From Vulcanisaeta sp. UBA163 (GTDB taxonomy: Archaea; Thermoproteota; Thermoprotei; Thermoproteales; Thermocladiaceae), in the NCBI GenBank assembly GCA_002496475.1, contig DAJV01000094.1, positions 1 to 5,074 of the forward strand: 5,074 nt of DNA, read 5' to 3'. This document shows positions 1 to 5,074 of this stretch, piece after piece. The first letter of the stretch is position 1, and each line of letters starts with the position of its first letter. The position numbers were made by a program, and so were the translations under genes. The notes under the pieces were generated by a model. The model saw only the letters and a list, made by a program, of their open reading frames with translations, was not told where the DNA came from and did no database searches.

Positions 1-600
1 GCATTCCTAGTGAGGAGGAGTAAGTGCATTGAGGTAAGCCCAATAAATGTCATGGGTATAAGGGGTACGGGCACCTCCGAGTTAACATTTAATGATTGCG
101 TTGTTGGTGATGATGATATTGTAGGTAAACCCAATGAGGGTTTCAGGATAGCCATGGAGGCATTGAACCTGGGCAGAATCGCAGTAGCCTCAGTAACCCT
201 GGGATTAGCTGAGGCAGCACTCATGGAGGCCATGGAGTGGATAAGGAATAGAAAAGCATTTGACCAACCACTAAGTAACCTGGAGTGGATCCAGTTCCAA
301 TTGGCTGACATAATAACATATATAGAGACCATAAGATCCATCGTGTATGACGCAGCCACACGCCTTGACCGTAAGTACGAGGATTACTATGCACATGCAT
401 CAATGGCCAAGTTGGCCTCCGTACTCATGGGCATGGACGTAATCCGAAGAATCGTGCAGCTAACGGGGGCGTATGGTGTATGGAACGGCAGTAAACTGAA
501 CAGAATCTATAGAGATGCCAAGCTAATGGAGATTGGCGAAGGTACAAACGAGGTTCAAAGAATGGTCATTTACAAGTGGCTAAGCAAATACCTAGGTTGA
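1..600 (+). CDS. Acyl-CoA dehydrogenase, C-terminal part (5' end outside window)
   Basis: This is the C-terminal 199 residues of an FAD-dependent acyl-CoA dehydrogenase, an enzyme that oxidises acyl-CoA to 2-enoyl-CoA in the cytosol. The frame is open from base 1 (AFLVRRS...), so the GTG at 10 is an internal Val and the gene begins upstream; roughly half of a ~380-residue protein is missing. Visible are the end of the middle beta domain (GIRGTGTSELTF, then the segment before VGKPNEGF) and the all-helical C-terminal domain with the RNRKAFDQPL and QLTGAYGVW segments. The signature IGEGTNEVQ is near the end; its first Glu (visible residue 180, codon 538-540) aligns with the catalytic base of the short/medium-chain family. 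The acyl substrate cannot be told from this part. The 3' end overlaps the convergent glycosylase gene by 9 bp. No T-rich terminator follows. Family assignment is firm. Confidence 0.95.
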   Translation, partial: AFLVRRSKCIEVSPINVMGIRGTGTSELTFNDCVVGDDDIVGKPNEGFRIAMEALNLGRIAVASVTLGLAEAALMEAMEWIRNRKAFDQPLSNLEWIQFQLADIITYIETIRSIVYDAATRLDRKYEDYYAHASMAKLASVLMGMDVIRRIVQLTGAYGVWNGSKLNRIYRDAKLMEIGEGTNEVQRMVIYKWLSKYLG

Positions 601-1254
601 CGCACAGCCGGCGTACTCCATGGCCATCCTTAAAATACGCACTAAATCCTCCATCCTCAACCTACCGGTATTCGTATTCCTTGGACTCGGGTGGTAACTC
701 ATGAATATCCTAACGCCATTAAAGTCAATGTAATCACCATGCCTAAACCCAGCCCTAATACCAAGGGCCAGTTTAATCCCCTCAAAGGCGATGTGACCAA
801 GGGCGATGATTGCCCTAGGCCTTACGTGCTCTAGTTCATACCTGAACCAGTTATTAACACAGGTGTGGATTTCTTCACCGCTGGGCTTGTTGTTTGGTGG
901 TGCGCATTTGACCACCGACGTTATGTATATGCACCTAACAACCACATCATCATCCATTGAAACACTATACGACTTATTAGCCAAGCCAACCTCATATAAA
1001 GCCCTAAACAGGAATTGCGCACTGTCATCCCCAGTGAACATGCGACCAGTCCTATTACCGCCATGCGCGGCTGGTGCCAGGCCGGCGATCATTATTTTAG
1101 CATTGGGTAGGTCGCCCCATGATGGTACGGGTTTCCTCCAATATACCTCATTGCTGAATTTGGGTAGCGGCTTAACACTCTCCCTGTAACCCACTAGTCT
1201 TGAGCATGCCCTACACGTTATTAACCTATTAATGAAGTCGCCATACCAATCCAC
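592..1254 (-). CDS. Family 5 uracil-DNA glycosylase (UDGb type)
   Basis: A 220-residue base-excision-repair enzyme that removes uracil and possibly other deaminated bases from DNA. Motif A reads GLAPAAHGGNRTGRMFTGD (residues 58-76). It has Ala where families 1 and 4 carry a polar catalytic residue, which is the hallmark of family 5; D76 is the likely acidic catalytic candidate. Motif B is HPSPRNTNTGRL (188-199), for DNA intercalation and flipping. Four cysteines, C14-x2-C17, C117 and C132 (KCAPPNNKP...TC), match the family 4/5 [4Fe-4S] ligands; C108 and C217 are extra. The start is GTG at 1252-1254: an in-frame TAG lies five codons upstream and no other start intervenes. There is no Shine-Dalgarno site, and a TATA box sits ~25 bp upstream, fitting a leaderless mRNA. 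The start codon lies inside a 16-bp palindrome. Transcription diverges from the PUA/TrpRS pair. Length is normal for the family. Confidence 0.95.
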   Translation of the reverse strand: MDWYGDFINRLITCRACSRLVGYRESVKPLPKFSNEVYWRKPVPSWGDLPNAKIMIAGLAPAAHGGNRTGRMFTGDDSAQFLFRALYEVGLANKSYSVSMDDDVVVRCIYITSVVKCAPPNNKPSGEEIHTCVNNWFRYELEHVRPRAIIALGHIAFEGIKLALGIRAGFRHGDYIDFNGVRIFMSYHPSPRNTNTGRLRMEDLVRILRMAMEYAGCAST

Positions 1255-1264
1255 AGCTGTGGAT
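1249..1264. repeat. Perfect 16-bp palindrome over the glycosylase start codon
   Basis: ATCCACAGCTGTGGAT is identical to its reverse complement across all 16 bases. It contains the glycosylase GTG start (1252-1254, minus strand) and is centred 2-3 bp upstream of the expected leaderless start point. Seen from the rightward gene it lies just upstream of the BRE/TATA position. That placement suits an operator for a dimeric regulator, blocking the glycosylase and perhaps acting on the rightward promoter. A 5'-end RNA hairpin (6-bp stem, AGCT loop) is an alternative if the transcript starts further upstream. The palindrome is seen directly; any function is inferred. Confidence 0.5.
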
Positions 1265-1272
1265 GGCTAAGC

Positions 1273-1284
1273 CTTTAAATAAAG
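1273..1284. promoter_or_regulatory. Shared TATA box for divergent leaderless transcription
   Basis: CTTTAAATAAAG reads CTTTATTTAAAG on the other strand, so the box is nearly symmetrical. It is the only strong AT-rich element in the 51-bp gap between the divergent genes. Its centre (~1278) is about 27 bp from the ATG at 1306 and about 24 bp from the GTG at 1254, the spacing expected between an archaeal TATA box and the transcription start. Neither gene has a Shine-Dalgarno site, which fits leaderless mRNAs on both sides. Orientation would depend on BRE contacts: AAAACAC precedes the box in the leftward direction and CTAAGC in the rightward one. Neither is a clear consensus. Confidence 0.65.
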
Positions 1285-1305
1285 TGTTTTAGAATGCGCT
1301 AGCTC

Positions 1306-1764
1306 ATGGATCAATTAGCAAGGGACATCGTTAGGGGAGTTATTTCGTATATTTATGGACCCGATACGTTGAGGAGGTTAGGTGGTGATCTCAGGATTGA
1401 GGTTAGTAGGACAGGGGGTTTGAGGCGGATTTACATGGGTGATAAGTTGATCTTCACAATTAGGGCTAGTGATGGTCGCCCACTGCCGACACTTGAGGGC
1501 GCGCGGTTAATCAATAAGGTGGTTGTTGTGGGCAGAGATGCAGCACAATTTGTGAAGCAGGGTAGGAGTGTCATGGCTAAGTTCGTTGTTAGTATTAGGA
1601 ATGCTGTTCCCGGCGATGAGGTTGCCATTTACTCCGAGGATGATGAATTACTTGGTGTTGGTAGGCTAATGCTTTCCATGGATGAGACACGGAGCGTTAG
1701 TAGGGGTGTTGCAGTTAAGTTGCGGCATCACGTTAAGGGTGATGCCAGGAGAAATAACCAATAA
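1306..1764 (+). CDS. Stand-alone TGT_C2-PUA domain protein (archaeosine TGT C-terminal-like)
   Basis: A 152-residue RNA-binding protein resembling the C-terminal half of archaeal tRNA-guanine transglycosylase (archaeosine TGT) without its catalytic barrel. Residues ~5-70 resemble the TGT_C2 patch-forming domain (DLRIEVSRTGGLRRIY, then ASDGRPLPTLEGARLI). Residues ~71-144 form a PUA domain with the hallmarks GRSV (86-89), PGDEV (102-106), GVGR (117-120) and GVAVKLRH (134-141), followed by a short polar, basic tail. No TGT active site and no ArcS-type PCxxxKPYxxSxxH motif is present, so it should not catalyse base exchange alone. It may supply tRNA binding in trans to a separate catalytic subunit, or be an independent tRNA/rRNA-binding factor. 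The ATG start fits a leaderless transcript from the TATA box at 1273-1284. Its stop overlaps the next start (TAATG), so it is probably cotranscribed with TrpRS. Domains are confident; the exact role is not. Confidence 0.85.
   Translation: MDQLARDIVRGVISYIYGPDTLRRLGGDLRIEVSRTGGLRRIYMGDKLIFTIRASDGRPLPTLEGARLINKVVVVGRDAAQFVKQGRSVMAKFVVSIRNAVPGDEVAIYSEDDELLGVGRLMLSMDETRSVSRGVAVKLRHHVKGDARRNNQ
1747..1751 (+). promoter_or_regulatory. Possible Shine-Dalgarno site (AGGAG) before trpS
   Basis: AGGAG lies within the last codons of the PUA gene, 12 nt before the ATG at 1764. The spacing is longer than ideal. It would support coupled translation from the upstream transcript and hence the ATG at 1764 as the TrpRS start, against the downstream alternatives. 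It may be a coincidence of the AGG/AGA codons there. Confidence 0.3.
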
Positions 1765-2933
1765 TGCTTATATTTACTTATTTCTTCAATGGATGTGGTG
1801 GTATCTATCTGGCGAATGAGTTCGTGGTAACTCCTTGGAATGTTGAAGGACGTGTTGATTACATGAGGCTTGCCCGTGAATTCGGCGTTCAATTAATAAC
1901 GGAGAATGAAATAAATGCAATACGGGAATTAACCGGCGAAGTTCATTACCTAATAAGGAGGGGCTTCTTCTACGCCCATAGGGACCTAATACCAATACTA
2001 AGTAGGCAAAGGAGTGGGTTGAAGTGGGCCTTGTATGACGGCAGGGGACCCAGCGCTGACCTACATATTGGTCACCTGGTTCCCTGGATACTCAGTAAGT
2101 GGTTTGTGGATAGGTTCAATGTTGACTATTTCTTTGAGTTAACGGATGATGAGAAGTTCCTGGTTAAGGAGGGCTACACCCTGGAGCAAACGAATAAGTA
2201 CGCCTACGAAAACGCCCTGGACCTAATAGCCCTTGGCTTCACGCCGGATAGGCTGCACATAATCATTGATAGTGAGGATATTAAGTACTTGTACAAGATA
2301 GCCGTTAAGGTTGGGAAGAAACTAACACTATCAACCGTGAAACACACCTTTGGATTTACGGACTCAACCAACGTAGGCGCCACCTTCTTCCCAACACTGG
2401 AAATATCCGTGGCATTCCTACCCACCGAGCTATACGGTGAGCAGGTGCCCGTGCTAATACCAACAGCCATAGACCAAGACCCATACTTCAGGCTCGCCAG
2501 GGATATAGCCGAGGAATTGGGCTACCCAAAGCCATCCACCATATACAGTAAGTTCATACCTGGATTGACAGGTGAGGACAAGATGAGCGCATCAAACCCC
2601 GACTCTGCGATTTACGTAACAGATAGCGAAAGGGATGTTAGGAGGAAGATAATGAATGCCCTAACCGGTGGTCAACCAACTGTGGAGCTTCAGCGTAAGT
2701 ACGGTGGTGACCCGGACAACTGCGTGGTCTATAAGTACCACCTATTGTTCCAGGACAGTGATGAAAAGGTTAAGAGGATCTACGAGGATTGTAAGGCAGG
2801 GAAGCTGCTTTGCGGTGAGTGTAAGATGATGCTTTTCGAGAGGATCAGGGTGTTTATGAAGGAGCATAGTGAGAGGAGGGAGAGGGCTAAGGACACAATA
2901 CATCAATACAGGATCTCGGTTAAGTTCAGGTAA
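1764..2933 (+). CDS. trpS: Tryptophanyl-tRNA synthetase (TrpRS), with a putative [4Fe-4S] site
   Basis: A class I aminoacyl-tRNA synthetase that activates tryptophan with ATP and charges tRNA-Trp; archaeal/eukaryal type, 389 residues from the ATG at 1764. The family N-terminus is EFVVTPWNVEGRVDY (residues 19-33). The class I signatures are intact: HIGH at 101-104 and KMSAS at 273-277. In the C-terminal anticodon-binding domain, C320, C343, C350 and C353 form exactly C-x22-C-x6-C-x2-C, the [4Fe-4S] motif described for Thermotoga maritima TrpRS. The start is uncertain. ATG 1764 overlaps the PUA stop and adds a 15-residue hydrophobic leader (MLIFTYFFNGCGGIY) unlike known family members, and a TATA-like sequence lies within it. 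The family length would suit a start near CTG 1809; GTG 1824 would cut conserved residues. Likely in an operon with the PUA gene, with a possible second promoter of its own. Function is certain. Confidence 0.97.
   Translation: MLIFTYFFNGCGGIYLANEFVVTPWNVEGRVDYMRLAREFGVQLITENEINAIRELTGEVHYLIRRGFFYAHRDLIPILSRQRSGLKWALYDGRGPSADLHIGHLVPWILSKWFVDRFNVDYFFELTDDEKFLVKEGYTLEQTNKYAYENALDLIALGFTPDRLHIIIDSEDIKYLYKIAVKVGKKLTLSTVKHTFGFTDSTNVGATFFPTLEISVAFLPTELYGEQVPVLIPTAIDQDPYFRLARDIAEELGYPKPSTIYSKFIPGLTGEDKMSASNPDSAIYVTDSERDVRRKIMNALTGGQPTVELQRKYGGDPDNCVVYKYHLLFQDSDEKVKRIYEDCKAGKLLCGECKMMLFERIRVFMKEHSERRERAKDTIHQYRISVKFR
1768..1776 (+). promoter_or_regulatory. TATA-like element inside the apparent 5' end of trpS
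   Basis: TTATATTTA resembles an archaeal TATA box and would place a transcription start near 1796-1799. That is upstream of the conserved TrpRS N-terminus (from about 1809) but downstream of the ATG at 1764. A weak GGTG (1797-1800) lies 8 nt before the in-frame CTG at 1809. If real, this gives trpS a private promoter and means the first ~15 codons are not translated from that transcript. Confidence 0.35.
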
Positions 2934-2936
2934 AAC

Positions 2937-2948
2937 CTTAATTAATAT
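2937..2948 (+). promoter_or_regulatory. TATA box for the M19 dipeptidase gene
   Basis: CTTAATTAATAT lies in the 33-bp gap between trpS and the dipeptidase gene. Its centre is about 24-25 bp before the GTG at 2967, and there is no Shine-Dalgarno site between them, so a leaderless transcript starting at or next to the GTG is expected. This suggests the dipeptidase is transcribed independently of trpS. No terminator hairpin or T-tract separates the two genes, so readthrough is also possible. Confidence 0.55.
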
Positions 2949-2966
2949 CACCCAGTTAATAAGAAC

Positions 2967-3986
2967 GTGGCTAATTACCCGATCATAGACCTACACGAGG
3001 ACATAGCCTATTACCTCATGAATCTGGGAGGACTTGAGGGGGAGTTTCAAGACTTTGATGCAGATGCACCAGGCAGGCAATCAGATATACCCAAGTTGGT
3101 TAAGGGTAATATAAAGATCGTGTTTGGCGCCGTATTCCCGATCCACGACACCTACAACCCAATGATAGGGGAGAGGATTTCATCAGGTTATGGAACGCAG
3201 TCAATAAGGTCCTACACACCAACTGCATCGAAGGCCATAGGGCTCGAGATGATCAAGATTTACCTAATACTGGCAAGGAGATTTAGTAATAGGCTTAGGA
3301 TCATTGAGGATTACCCAGATATTGAGCAGGTGATACATAGTGACCTAGTAGGTTTGTTAATGTCTGTTGAGGGTGCTGACATGCTTGATGATGCCTATGA
3401 CCTACTACTTCTTCATAGGCTTGGTATCAGGGCCCTGGGCATTACCTGGAACTTTGACAATAGGTATGGAGCCTCATGCCTCACGAGGAAGGACTATGGA
3501 CTGACAACTGACGGTGAGGAACTGGTGAGACTTGCTAATGAGCTTGGGGTCATTGTTGATTTGGCGCATACGAGTAGGAATACAATGATTGATGTGTTGA
3601 ATTTATCGAGAAAACCCGTGATTATTAGCCATGCCAATGCGCAGGGTGTTCATAAACACCCAAGGAATGTTGATGATGAGATCCTGGAGCTTCTTGCTAG
3701 GAATCATGGGGTGATTGGCATAACCATGATACCATCCACCATAGGACCAAGGCCAAACATAGACTCATTAGTAAAGCACATACTCTACATACACGAGAGA
3801 TTCGGGCCCGACATAATAGCCATTGGAACAGACTTCCTGGGTATTGGGAAAACGCCAGAGGACCTAACCAACATTGGTGAAATAGGCAGGTTAATAGATA
3901 AATTAGCTGGGTATGGGATTAATGATAATGACCTTAGGAAGATTACTTTTGAAAATGCGCTCAGGGTGATTAGGAACAACCTTTAG
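2967..3986 (+). CDS. M19 family (renal-dipeptidase-like) metallopeptidase
   Basis: A 339-residue zinc-dependent dipeptidase of the amidohydrolase superfamily, expected to cleave dipeptides; some relatives act on D-amino-acid dipeptides or beta-lactams. All binuclear metal ligands of the family can be placed: HxD at H10/D12 (DLHEDI), the bridging Glu at E135 (SVEGADM), H201 (VDLAHTS) and H222 (IISHANA), plus the late Asp D289 (GTDFLGIG). The HPRNVDDE segment and LGITWNFDNRYG are also typical. There is no signal peptide or membrane segment, so it is cytosolic, unlike the mammalian membrane dipeptidases. Length is normal. GTG 2967 is chosen because it sits ~25 bp after a TATA box and gives the usual short lead (ANYPIIDLHEDI) to the first metal motif. 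The 3' end overlaps the convergent aldolase/phosphatase gene by 4 bp. Substrate preference cannot be read from the sequence. Confidence 0.94.
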   Translation: MANYPIIDLHEDIAYYLMNLGGLEGEFQDFDADAPGRQSDIPKLVKGNIKIVFGAVFPIHDTYNPMIGERISSGYGTQSIRSYTPTASKAIGLEMIKIYLILARRFSNRLRIIEDYPDIEQVIHSDLVGLLMSVEGADMLDDAYDLLLLHRLGIRALGITWNFDNRYGASCLTRKDYGLTTDGEELVRLANELGVIVDLAHTSRNTMIDVLNLSRKPVIISHANAQGVHKHPRNVDDEILELLARNHGVIGITMIPSTIGPRPNIDSLVKHILYIHERFGPDIIAIGTDFLGIGKTPEDLTNIGEIGRLIDKLAGYGINDNDLRKITFENALRVIRNNL

Positions 3987-5074
3987 TCGTGACTTGGCCC
4001 AGTCGTGGTCTGTGGTCCCTGTGACGTTAGGAATTGCAGGTATTGAGATCTATTTTTCTCGTATTCATCGACAGGTATGGGCTTGAGTTTCGAGAGTATC
4101 TGCGGTAGTGTCGTGTACTCCATCTCCTCAGGCGGTAACCTATGCGGCATTACCGGCCCCATCCTCCTTATGTAATCCGTTATTTGCGCAGCCAATTGCC
4201 TACTGTAGTCGAAGGCTGGGTCGTCAAATAAGTCAACGGGGCCCTCTAGGTAACCCTCATGTATTTGGAAGCCTAGGGCTATGACCTTTGGTGGGCCATC
4301 GAACCTCGTCATCTTTGGCCCAGTGGCTATTTTCCTATCCATATCAATGCTTATTATTTTTGCCGGCATTAGTGGACCGACGTGGCTACCCCTCATCCAA
4401 CCCTCAACAAGGTGCGGATATGCGAAGGCCTCAAGTACCTCACCAACTGCCGGTAAACCATGCTGTGCCCTAACTATGGCCACTGGGTCGTCCTTACCCA
4501 CATAACGGCCTGCAATTAGGTTCAGCCTCTCGACACTCGTCACGGAGGCCTGCAGAAGATCCTCCCTTCTATAGACCCTCCTTGCTATGTACCTACCCGG
4601 TGTGCCTATTAAGCCGAGTATGTCATAACTATTATCAGGGGCGTCAAGTAGGTATACCTTACCCTCAAATACATCCAATATCTCGAACTTGAATCCCTGG
4701 TGCATTGCGGGATCTATAACGAGACCTGCCGTGTTGAATGGGTCAGCGAAGATCTTGTAGAAGGGAAGATTGAAGGCACCAGGTTCTGTCTTGTCGGCGG
4801 CAAACACAATAAGCGGATCACTGGGTCTCTCCTCAAACTCCATCTCAGCCACTTGGGGGCCCAGTCCCCTAATGTTCCCGCTGAATGTATCCTTAAGCAA
4901 GTCTTGACCGGCACCATATAGCTTGACCTTCTTTGCAATATTCTCCGTGGCCTCCTTAAATATTGACCAGGCAAGGCCGTGTATGTCCGGGTTATTCTCA
5001 CCCTTCGTGTGTGTCATGAGTAGTGACATGTCGTCACCCACATTATACACGAAATAATCAATCAATAAACCCCT
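3983..5074 (-). CDS. fbp: Fructose-1,6-bisphosphate aldolase/phosphatase (N-terminus outside window)
   Basis: The archaeal bifunctional gluconeogenic enzyme: it condenses DHAP and glyceraldehyde-3-phosphate to fructose-1,6-bisphosphate and dephosphorylates it to fructose-6-phosphate, using Mg2+, in the cytosol. 363 residues are visible. The frame stays open to the window edge (RGLLIDYFVYNVGDD), so the TTG at 5065 is an internal Leu and about 38 N-terminal residues, including early metal ligands, are missing. From memory of the Sulfolobus tokodaii enzyme, visible Y191 and K194 (RYVGKDDP, codons 4502-4504 and 4493-4495) match aldolase Tyr229 and Schiff-base Lys232, and VGDD (12-15) gives the metal-binding aspartates. 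ADKTEPGAFN, GWMRGSH, FDGPP and MPHRL are further family signatures. An unusual stretch (visible 238-255) before TRFDGPP seems ~10 residues longer than in relatives I recall. The promoter is off the window. Confidence 0.97.
   Translation of the reverse strand, partial: RGLLIDYFVYNVGDDMSLLMTHTKGENNPDIHGLAWSIFKEATENIAKKVKLYGAGQDLLKDTFSGNIRGLGPQVAEMEFEERPSDPLIVFAADKTEPGAFNLPFYKIFADPFNTAGLVIDPAMHQGFKFEILDVFEGKVYLLDAPDNSYDILGLIGTPGRYIARRVYRREDLLQASVTSVERLNLIAGRYVGKDDPVAIVRAQHGLPAVGEVLEAFAYPHLVEGWMRGSHVGPLMPAKIISIDMDRKIATGPKMTRFDGPPKVIALGFQIHEGYLEGPVDLFDDPAFDYSRQLAAQITDYIRRMGPVMPHRLPPEEMEYTTLPQILSKLKPIPVDEYEKNRSQYLQFLTSQGPQTTTGPSHD

Noticed and set aside
10..600. GTG at 10 as the start of the dehydrogenase, with the GGAGG just after it
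   Set aside because: The frame is open to base 1 and the upstream residues AFLV fit the family; the protein would lack half its domains, so this is an internal codon.
806..1189. 127-codon plus-strand ORF opposite the glycosylase gene
   Set aside because: It has no recognisable domain or promoter and lies entirely antisense to the conserved motifs of the glycosylase; it is a coding shadow.
1296..1305. GCGCTAGCTC just before the PUA gene ATG as an operator
   Set aside because: Only the central 6 bp (GCTAGC) are palindromic, which is too short to stand out from chance.
2143..2152. ATGATGA C-box-like sequences (also near 107-120, 1638-1648 and 3669-3680) as C/D-box sRNAs
   Set aside because: All lie in Asp/Glu-rich coding sequence and none has a CTGA D/D' box at suitable spacing.
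4053..4057. TTTTT on the plus strand about 66 bp after the dipeptidase stop, as a terminator
   Set aside because: A single T5 is weak and is explained by Glu-Lys codons of the opposing gene; it could still serve as a U-tract terminator, but nothing else supports it.
4281..4921. Several plus-strand ORFs opposite the aldolase/phosphatase gene
   Set aside because: Each is antisense to strongly conserved enzyme motifs, and the predicted proteins look low in structure and unrelated to known families.
5063..5065. TTG at 5065 (minus) as the start of the aldolase/phosphatase
   Set aside because: The frame continues to the window edge as RGLL before IDYFVYNVGDD, matching the internal sequence of relatives; the true N-terminus lies about 38 residues further out.
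1..5074. tRNA/rRNA genes, CRISPR repeats, insertion-sequence ends, toxin-antitoxin or defence genes
   Set aside because: No tandem or spaced repeats, tRNA-like folds, transposase motifs or small paired ORFs were seen; every long frame is accounted for by conserved housekeeping enzymes.

Overview
The window looks like a thermophilic crenarchaeon, most plausibly of the Thermoproteales (Vulcanisaeta/Caldivirga-like). This is inferred from gene content and style, not from a database match. The support is an archaeal/eukaryal-type TrpRS, an archaeal bifunctional fructose-bisphosphate aldolase/phosphatase, a family 5 uracil-DNA glycosylase, an archaeosine-TGT-like PUA protein, codon use rich in AGG and ATA, GTG starts without Shine-Dalgarno sites, and TATA boxes about 25 bp upstream of start codons, as expected for leaderless transcription.

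Layout: (1) 1-600 (+), the C-terminal half of an acyl-CoA dehydrogenase cut by the left edge. (2) 592-1254 (-), a complete family 5 uracil-DNA glycosylase that converges on gene 1 and overlaps it by 9 bp. (3) 1255-1305, a 51-bp divergent intergenic region with one near-symmetrical TATA box that fits leaderless starts in both directions, plus a perfect 16-bp palindrome over the glycosylase start. (4) 1306-1764 (+), a stand-alone TGT_C2-PUA RNA-binding protein, followed with a 1-bp overlap by (5) 1764-2933 (+), tryptophanyl-tRNA synthetase. (6) 2967-3986 (+), a cytosolic M19 (renal-dipeptidase-like) metallopeptidase with its own likely leaderless promoter. (7) 3983-5074 (-), fructose-1,6-bisphosphate aldolase/phosphatase, which converges on gene 6 with a 4-bp overlap and runs off the right edge. 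Its N-terminal ~38 residues lie outside the window.

How the genes relate: only the PUA/TrpRS pair looks like a functional operon (tRNA recognition or modification plus tRNA charging). The others are ordinary neighbours in a compact genome: lipid/acyl-CoA oxidation, base-excision repair, peptide turnover and gluconeogenesis. No RNA genes, mobile elements, CRISPR arrays or defence systems are visible, and no stretch over 300 bases lacks a gene.

The points most worth a second look are an exact C-x22-C-x6-C-x2-C motif in TrpRS, matching the [4Fe-4S] motif described for Thermotoga maritima TrpRS; the shared bidirectional promoter with its 16-bp palindrome; the uncertain TrpRS start, where a TATA-like box lies inside the apparent first codons; and the free-standing PUA module beside trpS. 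I see no clearly undescribed system.
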